Assembly: GCA_025927935.1 (NCBI GenBank)
Contig: JAICKM010000484.1
Location: forward strand, 1 to 5,544
Direction: 5' to 3'
DNA: 5,544 nucleotides
Origin: Chloroflexia bacterium
GTDB lineage: Bacteria > Chloroflexota > Chloroflexia > QHBQ01 > JADMIH01
This document shows, one piece after another, positions 1 through 5,544 of this stretch. How positions within the stretch are numbered: the stretch's first letter is position 1; each line of letters opens with the position of its first letter. The position numbers were made by a program, and so were the translations under genes. Under the pieces are notes generated by a model. The model saw nothing but the letters and a program-made list of their open reading frames with translations, made no database searches and was not told the DNA's origin.

Positions 1-332
1 CGATTTTCGACACCACGCTGGTCAGCATCTCGCGGCTGCGGCGCGGGCTGCCCATCACGCGGGGCGGGCGTGACCACACCTCGCACCGGCTGGTCGCCCT
101 CGGCGCGACGCGGCGCGAAGCTGTGCTGATCCTCTACCTGGTCTGCTGCCTGCTCGGCGTGGCCGCCATCACGGTGATGAATATTGGCGTGACCGAGGCG
201 CAGGTGCTGGCCGGGCTGGTGGGGGTGCTGGCGGTCGTTGCCTTCTGGCGGCTGGAGCAGGTGCCGCTGATCGATACGAATCCCAAGGTGGTCGAGCCAC
301 AGGGCCGGCCCCAGTTCGGCCCCCGCCGCTAG
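1..332 (+). CDS. WecA/TagO/MraY-family polyprenyl-phosphate sugar-1-phosphate transferase, C-terminal part
   Basis: The gene enters from the left edge and is read from base 3; 109 residues are visible before the TAG at 330-332. Seen: the fragment opens with IFDTT, then SRLRRGLPITRGGRDHTSHR, the cytoplasmic loop typical of the WecA/TagO branch of glycosyltransferase family 4, including a His-rich motif (HTSH, fragment residues 25-28) that takes the place of HIHH in E. coli WecA. Two hydrophobic segments follow (about residues 41-59 and 66-82), then a short polar, proline- and arginine-rich tail. Known for the family: these integral membrane enzymes transfer a sugar-1-phosphate (often GlcNAc-1-P) from a UDP-sugar to undecaprenyl phosphate on the cytoplasmic face, starting O-antigen, teichoic acid or other envelope glycan synthesis. 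The DHTSHRL form resembles WecA/TagO more than MraY, but the substrate cannot be fixed from the C-terminus. The next gene is another envelope-type membrane protein on the same strand, 98 bp away. Confidence 0.9.
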   Translation, partial: IFDTTLVSISRLRRGLPITRGGRDHTSHRLVALGATRREAVLILYLVCCLLGVAAITVMNIGVTEAQVLAGLVGVLAVVAFWRLEQVPLIDTNPKVVEPQGRPQFGPRR

Positions 333-375
333 CCACCCGGTCCCAATCCTCTTCGACCGGCGCCCCGCCGGGGAG

Positions 376-426
376 TGGCACAGCGCTTGCTGCCGGCAGC
401 CTATATGGACATGCCGGCCTGTGCCA
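376..426 (+). repeat. Nested inverted repeats in front of the YfhO-like gene
   Basis: TGGCACAG at 376-383 is perfectly complementary to CTGTGCCA at 419-426. Inside lies the perfect 12-bp palindrome GCTGCCGGCAGC at 389-400, and TGCCGGC occurs again at 412-418. Just upstream, 357-371 forms another GC hairpin (6-bp stem, 3-base loop) without a following T-run, so it is not a typical intrinsic terminator. The outer repeat ends 4 bases before the ATG at 431, where a ribosome binding site would normally be. It may be an operator for a dimeric regulator or an mRNA hairpin limiting translation; the sequence alone cannot separate these. Confidence 0.5.
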
Positions 427-430
427 ACAT

Positions 431-2671
431 ATGAATATGCAGAACCCCACCGATCCGCTAACCTTCCCGCCCCCTCCACCGGGCGGCACCTCGGACGCCC
501 GGCGAGCACACACGCAATCATCGGGCAGCCGACCATCTCTCGTGCGGCCGGGTGCGCTACGGGCGCGTGTGATCGACTGGGGCAGCTCCTGCGCTGCGCT
601 GCTGATCATGATCTGCGTGCTGCTCTGGCCCGCGCCGGTGGACGGCGCCGTGTTGCCGGGCGCCACGGACCTGAGCGATCTGGTCATCAGCCACTGGCCC
701 AGCGCCCTGGTGCTGAAAGAGACGGTGGCCCAGGCGCATCGGCTGCCGCTCTGGAACCCGTTCTACGGCGGCGGGCGCCCGCTGGCCGCCGATCCCCTCG
801 CCGCGCTGTTCTATCCCCCGACGCAACTGGTAAATCTGCTGGCCGTGCGGGATTATTTCTTCGTCTTGCTCGCCGGGCACCTGCTGCTGGCCGGGATCGG
901 CGTGCTGGTGCTGGCGCGCGTGGCGCTGCGGCTGTCGCCACCGGCCGCGCTGGTCGCTGCGCTGGGCTTCATGGCGACCCCGCGGCTGATCGGCCACCTG
1001 GGCGCCGGGCACGTCACCATTGTCCAGACCGTAGCCTGGTTCCCGTGGATCGCGCTGGGCTGCTGGGCCACGGTGCGCGATCCCGCGCGGTGGGCCGTGC
1101 CGTTGGGCGGCGGCCTGGCGCTGATGGCGCTGGCCGGGCACCCGCAGATGGCCTATTACGGCGGGCTGCTGGCCGCGGGTCTATCACTGGCCCTCTTATG
1201 CGTGCGCGGGCGCAACGGCGGGGGCCGAGCGCTGGTGGCATCCGTCGCCGGGCTGGCGGCCGCTGGGCTACTGGCCGGGCTGCTGGCCGCGGTACATCTC
1301 GTGCCGCTGCTGGAGTTCACCGCCCACTCCACCCGCGAGCAGACGGTGCGCAGCGGCGATGCGCTGGATCTGCTGCCCTTCCTGGGCGCCCTGGCTGGTC
1401 TCCGCATCCCCTCGCCGGTGCCGCATGAGGCGATCTTCGATCCGGGCCTCGGCATCCTGGCCCTGGCGGGCGTGGGAGTGGCGACGCGGCGCCGGGTCGC
1501 TGTGCCCATCTTGCTGGGCGTGGCCCTGGTGGCCGGGCTGGCGCTGGGGGTAGCCTCGCCCGTCTACCGACTGGTGGCGGCGGTGCTGCCCAGCTTCGAC
1601 CTTTTCCGCGGTCTGGCGCGCATCTGGTTCGTGGGGCTGCTGGGCCTCGCGCTGCTGGCCGGACTGGGCGCGGACGCGATTATCGCCGCCATCCACCGCA
1701 GCGGCGAGCGTACCCTTGTCGCCGTGGGCGTGGTAGGCGGTGTGCTGCTGGCGATCAGCCTCGTCGTGGCCGACCAGGGCCTGGCGCATGTGGATGCGGT
1801 GCAATCGCGCGTCGAGCCGTCGGCTCTGGAACGCCGCGCGGCGGAGGTCGCCGGTATGGACAGGATTTACGGCGTCCAGCGCAATGTGCGGCAACTGCCG
1901 GCCGTCGAGTTACACGCCGATCTAGCCGACGGCTGGGACCCGCTGCTGATCCAGCCCTATGTCTCGTTCATGCAACGCGCCGGGGGCTACAACTTCCCCG
2001 GTTACGAGCTGGCGGTGCCGCCCTTCGAGGTCTACGACTCCGGCTATCCCACCTCCCGTGCCGCGCAGCCCGACGCCCGGCTGCTGGGCCTGTTCGACAT
2101 CGGCACGGTGCTCTCGCGGGTGCCGCTAACCGACACGCGCCTGGTCCAGATCGATCAGGTGGACGGCACCTTGATCTATCGCAACCAGGCCAACGCCGGA
2201 GCGGCCTATCTGGTCGCTCCCGGCCCCGGTGGGGCGCTGCCCGCCTTCGCCGGCGTACAACCGCTGCCCGCAACCGTGCGCATCGTGGAGCGGCAGGCCG
2301 AACAATGGTCCGGCACCATCGACTCGCCCGGTGGGGGCATCCTGGTCTTCGGCACGCCCGCGTTTCCGGGCTGGGAGGCCCGGCTGGACGGGCGACCGGT
2401 GCCTCTGATTACGATTGACGGGGTGCTGCCGGCGGTGCGTGTGACCCCCGGTCCCCACCAATGGGGCTACAGCTATGCGCCCGCCAGCTTGCGGCTCGGT
2501 GCCGGTCTCTCGCTGGTGGGCCTGGCCGCCGGGTTGGCCTGGCTGATCGGCTTCGCCCTCGTGGACCGCCGCCGCACGCTGGCCGCCCTACCCCACCCAT
2601 CCGCAGCCACACACCGGGGATGGCGTCCGGCACCGCCACAATGGCGCGGCGTGCGACGATCCGGCCGCTAA
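431..2671 (+). CDS. YfhO-like polytopic membrane protein (GT-C-type fold, 746 aa)
   Basis: Seen: a polar, proline-rich N-terminus (residues 1-50), a first membrane segment (about 53-68), then a periplasmic-type loop with TDLSD (79-83) and LPLWNPFYGGGRPLAADP (105-122), followed by FYPPTQL. Acidic residues followed by PLWNP..GG.P are the hallmark of the YfhO family. Many more hydrophobic segments run to about residue 450 (roughly 141-163, 171-183, 197-213, 224-256, 268-292, 338-350, 358-375, 396-421, 429-447). A soluble domain (about 455-680) ends in FPGWEARLDGRPVPL (645-659), matching the C-terminal YPGW..DG motif of the family, and a last membrane segment lies at 688-711. Known: YfhO in Gram-positives is linked to glycosylation of lipoteichoic acid or lipid-carried sugars; the role of distant homologues is mostly untested. 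The family call is firm, the substrate unknown. No clear Shine-Dalgarno precedes ATG 431 or ATG 437; in-frame GTG codons at 542 and 569 are alternative starts that would remove the proline-rich tail. Confidence 0.86.
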   Translation: MNMQNPTDPLTFPPPPPGGTSDARRAHTQSSGSRPSLVRPGALRARVIDWGSSCAALLIMICVLLWPAPVDGAVLPGATDLSDLVISHWPSALVLKETVAQAHRLPLWNPFYGGGRPLAADPLAALFYPPTQLVNLLAVRDYFFVLLAGHLLLAGIGVLVLARVALRLSPPAALVAALGFMATPRLIGHLGAGHVTIVQTVAWFPWIALGCWATVRDPARWAVPLGGGLALMALAGHPQMAYYGGLLAAGLSLALLCVRGRNGGGRALVASVAGLAAAGLLAGLLAAVHLVPLLEFTAHSTREQTVRSGDALDLLPFLGALAGLRIPSPVPHEAIFDPGLGILALAGVGVATRRRVAVPILLGVALVAGLALGVASPVYRLVAAVLPSFDLFRGLARIWFVGLLGLALLAGLGADAIIAAIHRSGERTLVAVGVVGGVLLAISLVVADQGLAHVDAVQSRVEPSALERRAAEVAGMDRIYGVQRNVRQLPAVELHADLADGWDPLLIQPYVSFMQRAGGYNFPGYELAVPPFEVYDSGYPTSRAAQPDARLLGLFDIGTVLSRVPLTDTRLVQIDQVDGTLIYRNQANAGAAYLVAPGPGGALPAFAGVQPLPATVRIVERQAEQWSGTIDSPGGGILVFGTPAFPGWEARLDGRPVPLITIDGVLPAVRVTPGPHQWGYSYAPASLRLGAGLSLVGLAAGLAWLIGFALVDRRRTLAALPHPSAATHRGWRPAPPQWRGVRRSGR

Positions 2672-2720
2672 TTGCGTATACCTTTCTGAAGGCACCGGAC
2701 TCCGGGCCGGCGGGTGTGAA

Positions 2721-2749
2721 CAGCCGGGGTAGTCGCGAAAATACGGCTG
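2721..2749 (+). terminator. Hairpin downstream of the YfhO-like gene, possible transcript 3' end
   Basis: CAGCCG at 2721-2726 pairs perfectly with CGGCTG at 2744-2749 around a 17-base loop, 50 bases past the stop codon. No T-tract follows, so this is not a canonical intrinsic terminator; it could mark a 3' end stabilised by a hairpin or formed by Rho. Bases 2672-2854 otherwise hold no gene, only a small 4-bp hairpin around 2774-2786 and the tRNA promoter. Confidence 0.2.
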
Positions 2750-2806
2750 CCGCCAAGATAGATTTGTCAATGCCGGGATGTACCCGAAAATGGCCCGTGA
2801 GGTAGC

Positions 2807-2835
2807 TTGCAATCGATCAACGGCTATGTTATAAT
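2807..2835 (+). promoter_or_regulatory. Sigma-70-type promoter of the tRNA-Ser gene
   Basis: TTGCAA at 2807-2812 and a perfect TATAAT at 2830-2835 are separated by exactly 17 bp. Transcription would start near 2842, about 13 bases before the mature tRNA 5' end at 2855, leaving a short leader for RNase P. The hexamers and spacing match the vegetative consensus and the site is correctly placed for a stable-RNA gene. Confidence 0.85.
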
Positions 2836-2854
2836 AAGCAAGTCCACACGACCT

Positions 2855-2949
2855 GGGGAGATGCCAGAGTGGTCGAATGGGGCCGCCTGCTAAGCGGTTA
2901 AGCGGTGTTTAAAACTGCTTCTAGGGTTCGAATCCCTATCTCCCCGCCA
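2855..2949 (+). tRNA. tRNA-Ser, anticodon GCU (reads AGC/AGU)
   Basis: A complete class II cloverleaf can be drawn. The acceptor stem is GGGGAGA (2855-2861) with TCTCCCC (2939-2945), all Watson-Crick. The D arm has a 3-bp stem, CCA 2864-2866 with TGG 2878-2880. The anticodon stem is 2882-2886 with 2894-2898, closed by one G-U pair; the loop CTGCTAA carries anticodon GCT at 2889-2891. A long variable arm, AGCGGT 2901-2906 with ACTGCT 2914-2919, is typical of tRNA-Ser. The T stem is 2922-2926 with 2934-2938 around the loop TTCGAAT. The discriminator is G2946 and the CCA end is encoded at 2947-2949. The long variable arm plus discriminator G and the GCU anticodon settle the identity. It has its own promoter and appears to be a single-gene unit. 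Confidence 0.98.
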
Positions 2950-2975
2950 ACCCCTGTACCTGGGATCTGTCGATT

Positions 2976-3001
2976 AACGTTGCCGGGCTTGACCGGCCGT
3001 T
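2976..3001 (+). terminator. Possible weak intrinsic terminator of the tRNA-Ser unit
   Basis: GCCGG (2982-2986) pairs with CCGGC (2993-2997) around a 6-base loop, and AACG (2976-2979) with CGTT (2998-3001) extends the stem across a 2-base bulge. The following sequence is TCCCTCCCTTGTTT, pyrimidine-rich but with broken T-runs, so termination would be inefficient or assisted. The position, about 27 bases after the tRNA CCA, is right. A competing pairing exists: GGCCGT 2995-3000 with ACGGCC 3021-3026, the latter within the perfect palindrome TACGGCCGTA (3020-3029). Confidence 0.35.
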
Positions 3002-3132
3002 TCCCTCCCTTGTTTATCCTACGGCCGTAATCAGCAGGTAGTACCACTCTTACGGAGTCCGTGACGCGGAGTCGACAGGAAGCCAGTGCTCAGATAATGA
3101 GCCAGGCGGCCACTACTCTTGGCACGCATCTT

Positions 3133-3288
3133 GCGCTGTACCGATAGCGCCGGCAGTGTGTACTGTGCGGCAACTCCTGGACGATCTTCCATGCGTATAA
3201 GCGGCCCTCGCGTCGCACAGCACTCCTATTTTATGCGCCGATAGTCGGGAGTTCTGTGCATCATGTCCAGGCGCAGTACTGCTTGCCG
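3133..3288 (+). other. Nested inverted repeats, candidate structured RNA or long hairpin element
   Basis: Complementary segments occur in nested order. GCGCT 3133-3137 with AGCGC 3146-3150 forms a local hairpin. CGGCA 3151-3155 pairs with TGCCG 3284-3288. GTACTGTGC 3160-3168 pairs with GCGCAGTAC 3271-3279 (nine pairs, one G-U). CTGGAC 3177-3182 pairs with GTCCAG 3265-3270. GCACAG-C-ACTCC 3215-3226 pairs with GGAGT-T-CTGTGC 3248-3259 (eleven pairs, one C/T mismatch). Together they give one interrupted rod from 3151 to 3288. The single wobble is a valid G-U only in the + strand transcript (it is A/C on the other), weakly favouring a + strand RNA, for instance a small RNA or the glpX-rho leader. 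It matches no RNA family I can name. No promoter was identified for it. Confidence 0.4.
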
Positions 3289-3384
3289 CACCGAATGAAA
3301 GCCCAATCGAACTGAGTACCCACCCGATATAGTTGATCCCTTGCTGCTCGAACACTTGCGTATAACCGAACCGTTGCGCGGGTA

Positions 3385-3402
3385 TTGATCACGCTTGATC
3401 AC
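3385..3402 (+). promoter_or_regulatory. Tandem TTGATCAC repeat, candidate operator of glpX-rho
   Basis: TTGATCAC occurs at 3385-3392 and again at 3395-3402, with GC between. Each copy contains the palindrome TGATCA, and the two centres are 10 bp apart, about one helical turn, so a protein bound to both would sit on the same face of the DNA. A related TTGATC lies at 3333-3338. The pair abuts the glpX Shine-Dalgarno (AAAGGAG, 3403-3409). A regulator binding DNA here would block elongation or a nearby promoter; the regulator is unknown. Confidence 0.3.
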
Positions 3403-3419
3403 AAAGGAGTGAGCATCGT

Positions 3420-4439
3420 ATGGCGGAGGAAATTACCCGAAATCTCGGTATGGAACTGGTCCGCGCCACCGAGGCGGCAGCCATGGCTTCGGCCCGCTGG
3501 ATGGGCCGGGGCGACAAGAACGCCGCCGATCAGGCGGCGGTGAACGCGATGCGCTACGCGCTGGGCAATGTCGATATGCACGGTGTGGTCGTCATCGGCG
3601 AAGGCGAAAAGGACGAGGCGCCGATGCTCTTCATCGGCGAGGAGATCGGCAACGGGCACGCGCCGGATGTCGATATTGCCGTCGATCCCATCGACGGGAC
3701 GCGGCTGACGGCGCTCGGTTTGCCGGGCGCCATCGCGGTTGTGGCGGCGGCGCCACGCGGCACGCTCTACGGCGCGCCTCCCGGCATCTTTTATATGGAG
3801 AAAATCGCGGTCGGTCCAGAGGCGGCGGGGGCCATCGACATCACCCGGCCCATCGCGGATAACGTGCGCAGCGTGGCGAACCTGAAAGGCTGTGAGCCGA
3901 GCGACATCACCGTGGTCATCCTGGACCGGCCCCGGCATGACTATATCGTGAAGGAAGTGCGGGAAGTGGGCGCGCGGATTAAGCTTATCGGCGACGGCGA
4001 TGTGGCGGGCGCCATCGCGGCGGCCAGCCCGGACACCGGGGTCGATATGCTGATCGGTATCGGCGGTGCGCCGGAGGCGGTCATTGCCGCCACGGCCATC
4101 CGATGCATCGGCGGCGAGATGCAATGCCGGCTCTATCCACGCAACGAACGTGAGCGCTGGCTGGTCGAGGGCGCCGGAGTCGACATCAGCCAGGTCTTGA
4201 CCTTAGCCGACCTGGTCGCGTCGGACGATGTCTACTTTGCCGCGACAGGCATCACTGACGGCGATTTGCTCAACGGCGTGCACTATTATAGTAACGGCGC
4301 GACCACCCATTCCATCATCATGCGGGGCAAGACGGGCACCGTCCGCCGCATGGAAGCGCGCCATCGCCTAAAGAAATTAACCCTTGTTTCACGACTGGCC
4401 TACACTGCGTCGGTAGAACCCCAATCTATATCTTCATAA
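3420..4439 (+). CDS. glpX: Fructose-1,6-bisphosphatase class II (GlpX)
   Basis: It hydrolyses fructose 1,6-bisphosphate to fructose 6-phosphate and phosphate in the cytoplasm, the irreversible step of gluconeogenesis; in some bacteria GlpX also acts on sedoheptulose 1,7-bisphosphate. Seen: 339 residues, close to the 336 of E. coli GlpX, with all class II signatures: GRGDKN (29-34, metal-binding Asp32), [11 protein letters not shown] (60-70, Glu61 and Glu63), DPIDGT (89-94, Asp89 and Asp92), GDGD (191-194), and GIGGAPE (213-219) whose Glu219 matches the E. coli metal ligand Glu213. [13 protein letters not shown] (305-317) is the usual C-terminal motif, followed by a tail of about 20 residues. 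It is of the lithium-sensitive, metal-dependent phosphatase superfamily. The start at 3420 is supported by AAAGGAG at 3403-3409, 10 bases upstream. rho follows after 11 bp, so the two are very probably cotranscribed. Confidence 0.97.
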   Translation: MAEEITRNLGMELVRATEAAAMASARWMGRGDKNAADQAAVNAMRYALGNVDMHGVVVIGEGEKDEAPMLFIGEEIGNGHAPDVDIAVDPIDGTRLTALGLPGAIAVVAAAPRGTLYGAPPGIFYMEKIAVGPEAAGAIDITRPIADNVRSVANLKGCEPSDITVVILDRPRHDYIVKEVREVGARIKLIGDGDVAGAIAAASPDTGVDMLIGIGGAPEAVIAATAIRCIGGEMQCRLYPRNERERWLVEGAGVDISQVLTLADLVASDDVYFAATGITDGDLLNGVHYYSNGATTHSIIMRGKTGTVRRMEARHRLKKLTLVSRLAYTASVEPQSISS

Positions 4440-4450
4440 AGAGGACCACC

Positions 4451-5544
4451 ATGAACCTGGCAGAGTTAGAAAGCAAAACAATCGATGAATTACAGGACCT
4501 GGCGAAGGAGCTCGATATTTCGGGCTATAGCCGGCTGAAAAAGCAAGAGCTGGCCTTCCGCATCCTTCAGGCCCAGACCGAGCAGCAGGGCAATATTTTT
4601 GCCGCGGGCGTGCTTGAGATCATGGATGAAGGCTTTGGATTCTTGCGCCAGGACGGGCGCTATCTGCCGGGACATGAGGACATCTATGTCAGCCAGTCGC
4701 AGATCCGCCGCTTCGCGTTGCGGACCGGCGACCGGGTCTCCGGTCAAGTGCGCCCGCCGAAAGAGAATGAGAAGTACTACAGCATGTTGCGCGTCGAAGC
4801 CGTGAACGGCCTGGACCCCGAAGTGGCCCGCCGCCGCCCCTACTTCGACGCGCTGACGCCGATCTTCCCCAAACGCCTGCTTAACCTGGAGACGATCCCC
4901 GGCGCCCTCGACACCCGGCTGCTCAACCTGGTCTCGCCCATCGGGCGCGGGCAGCGCGGCCTGATCGTGTCGCCGCCCAAGGCCGGCAAGACGATGCTGC
5001 TGAAGGCGATTGCCAACGGCATCTCGACCAACTACGGCGAGGACGTGCATCTGATGGTCGCCCTCATCGGCGAGCGCCCGGAAGAAGTCACCGACATGAA
5101 GCGCACCGTCCGCGGCGAGGTGATCGCCTCGACGTTCGACGAGCCGGTGGAAGATCATACCAAGGTGGCCGAGATGACCCTGGAGCGGGCCAAGCGCCTG
5201 GTGGAGTCGGGCCGCGACGTGGTGATCCTGCTGGACAGCATCACCCGCCTGGCCCGCGCCTACAACCTCCAGGTGCCGCCCAGCGGGCGCACGCTCTCCG
5301 GCGGTATGGACCCCGTCGCCCTCTACCCGCCCAAGCGCTTCTTCGGCGCGGCGCGTAACCTGGAGGAAGGCGGCAGCCTGACCATCATCGCCACCTGCCT
5401 GGTGGACACAGGCAGCCGCATGGACGACGTGATCTACGAGGAGTTCAAGGGAACCGGCAACATGGAGTTGCACCTCGACCGCAAGCTGGCCGAGCGGCGC
5501 ATCTTCCCGTCCATCGACGTGCAGCGGTCGGGCACCCGCCGCGA
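4451..5544 (+). CDS. rho: Transcription termination factor Rho (3' end beyond window)
   Basis: Rho is a homohexameric RNA-dependent ATPase and 5'-3' translocase that releases RNA polymerase from untranslated transcripts. Seen: 364 codons, open at the right edge; E. coli Rho has 419, so about 50 residues are missing. Domains in order: Rho_N helical domain (about 1-47); cold-shock-like primary RNA-binding domain (about 50-118) with GFGFLR (61-66) and [13 protein letters not shown] (76-88); ATPase core with Walker A PPKAGKT (175-181, Lys177 and Lys180), catalytic Glu208 in [10 protein letters not shown], Walker B VVILLD (257-262) followed by [11 protein letters not shown]-loop region around 275-290, and R-loop FKGTGNMEL (332-340); the arginine finger region SGTRR is at the edge. 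There is no long N-terminal insertion of the actinobacterial kind. E. coli has Asp (LIDERPEE) where this protein has Gly207. GAGG (4441-4444) precedes the ATG by 6 bases. It follows glpX by 11 bp. Confidence 0.98.
   Translation, partial: MNLAELESKTIDELQDLAKELDISGYSRLKKQELAFRILQAQTEQQGNIFAAGVLEIMDEGFGFLRQDGRYLPGHEDIYVSQSQIRRFALRTGDRVSGQVRPPKENEKYYSMLRVEAVNGLDPEVARRRPYFDALTPIFPKRLLNLETIPGALDTRLLNLVSPIGRGQRGLIVSPPKAGKTMLLKAIANGISTNYGEDVHLMVALIGERPEEVTDMKRTVRGEVIASTFDEPVEDHTKVAEMTLERAKRLVESGRDVVILLDSITRLARAYNLQVPPSGRTLSGGMDPVALYPPKRFFGAARNLEEGGSLTIIATCLVDTGSRMDDVIYEEFKGTGNMELHLDRKLAERRIFPSIDVQRSGTRR

Larger units (their letters stand above)
2950..3419 (+). other. 470-bp intergenic region without a recognisable gene
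   Basis: Between tRNA-Ser and glpX no reading frame has convincing protein features, and base composition is visibly less GC-rich than the flanking genes. It holds the possible tRNA terminator, a palindrome at 3020-3029, an odd palindrome ACGGAGTCCGT (3052-3062), a perfect hairpin GCTCA-GATAA-TGAGC (3088-3102, extendable by GCC 3082-3084 with GGC 3105-3107), the long nested inverted repeats of 3133-3288, and the TTGATCAC pair at 3385-3402. A TATAAC at 3361-3366 could be the -10 element of the glpX promoter, but no good -35 lies 16-18 bp upstream, so I do not call that promoter. Confidence 0.6.

Noticed and set aside
357..371. GC hairpin as an intrinsic terminator of the WecA/TagO-type gene
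   Set aside because: The 6-bp stem is followed by GGGAGTGG, with no T-tract.
421..1428. 335-codon open frame overlapping the YfhO-like gene in another frame
   Set aside because: Its translation is alanine/arginine/glycine-rich low-complexity sequence without any domain, as expected for a shifted frame of GC-rich DNA; the overlapping frame at 431-2671 carries clear family motifs.
2925..2949. tRNA-Ser 3' end as an attachment site of an integrated element
   Set aside because: No second copy of the tRNA 3' end and no integrase is visible in the window, and the downstream genes are housekeeping genes.
3061..3107. Possible small SRP RNA, suggested by the ACAGGAAGCC stretch
   Set aside because: The conserved SRP apical loop and its symmetric bulge are absent and the local pairing does not give the SRP hairpin.
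3113..3355. 80-codon minus-strand frame in the intergenic region, beginning MFEQQGINYIGW
   Set aside because: It has a GTG start without a good Shine-Dalgarno, no domain, and runs through the inverted repeats. The first 25 residues look mildly protein-like (possible gene relic), but this is too weak to call a gene or pseudogene.
3399..4124. 241-codon open frame antisense to glpX
   Set aside because: It lies opposite a fully conserved glpX, is rich in Asp, Arg and His, and shows no domain.
4377..4406. Possible promoter for rho inside the end of glpX (TTGTTT or TTAACC with TACACT)
   Set aside because: TTGTTT to TACACT has only an 11-bp spacer, and TTAACC with TACACT matches the consensus poorly.
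4490..5473. 327-codon open frame antisense to rho
   Set aside because: It mirrors the highly conserved rho coding sequence; its histidine-, glutamine- and alanine-rich translation is a typical antisense shadow.

Overview
The window is GC-rich bacterial chromosomal DNA with dense, GC3-rich coding regions, a tRNA that encodes its own CCA, canonical sigma-70-type promoter hexamers and purine-rich ribosome binding sites. The gene content (a WecA/TagO-type transferase, a YfhO-like multi-spanning membrane protein, GlpX-type fructose bisphosphatase, Rho) fits a high-GC, mainly free-living bacterium. Chloroflexota is my best guess from the style of the YfhO-like and Rho proteins, but this is a weak inference and no sequence here is diagnostic. 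All recognised genes are on the + strand.

Layout. Bases 1-332 hold the last 109 codons of a WecA/TagO/MraY-family polyprenyl-phosphate sugar-1-phosphate transferase. A 98-bp gap follows. It contains a strikingly self-complementary stretch: an 8-bp perfect inverted repeat enclosing a 12-bp palindrome, placed directly in front of the next start codon. Bases 431-2671 encode a 746-residue YfhO-like membrane protein, so the left half looks like cell-envelope glycan or lipid-linked sugar metabolism. Bases 2672-2854 are non-coding and end in a near-consensus promoter (TTGCAA, 17 bp, TATAAT) that serves tRNA-Ser(GCU) at 2855-2949.

Bases 2950-3419 are a 470-bp stretch without a convincing gene and visibly lower in GC than its neighbours. 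It is not featureless. It has a possible weak terminator after the tRNA, several small hairpins, a nested series of complementary segments that would fold 3151-3288 into one long interrupted hairpin, and a tandem pair of TTGATCAC motifs just before the next ribosome binding site.

The right end carries glpX (3420-4439, class II fructose-1,6-bisphosphatase) and, 11 bp later, rho (4451 to the window edge, 364 codons seen). These two almost certainly form one transcription unit, an arrangement also known in Bacillus subtilis. Central carbon metabolism and transcription termination are therefore expressed together here.

No mobile element, CRISPR array, toxin-antitoxin or defence locus was found. 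The items most worth checking are the structured region 3133-3288, the paired TTGATCAC sites, the structured leader of the YfhO-like gene, and a glycine in Rho at a position that is aspartate in E. coli (next to the catalytic glutamate).
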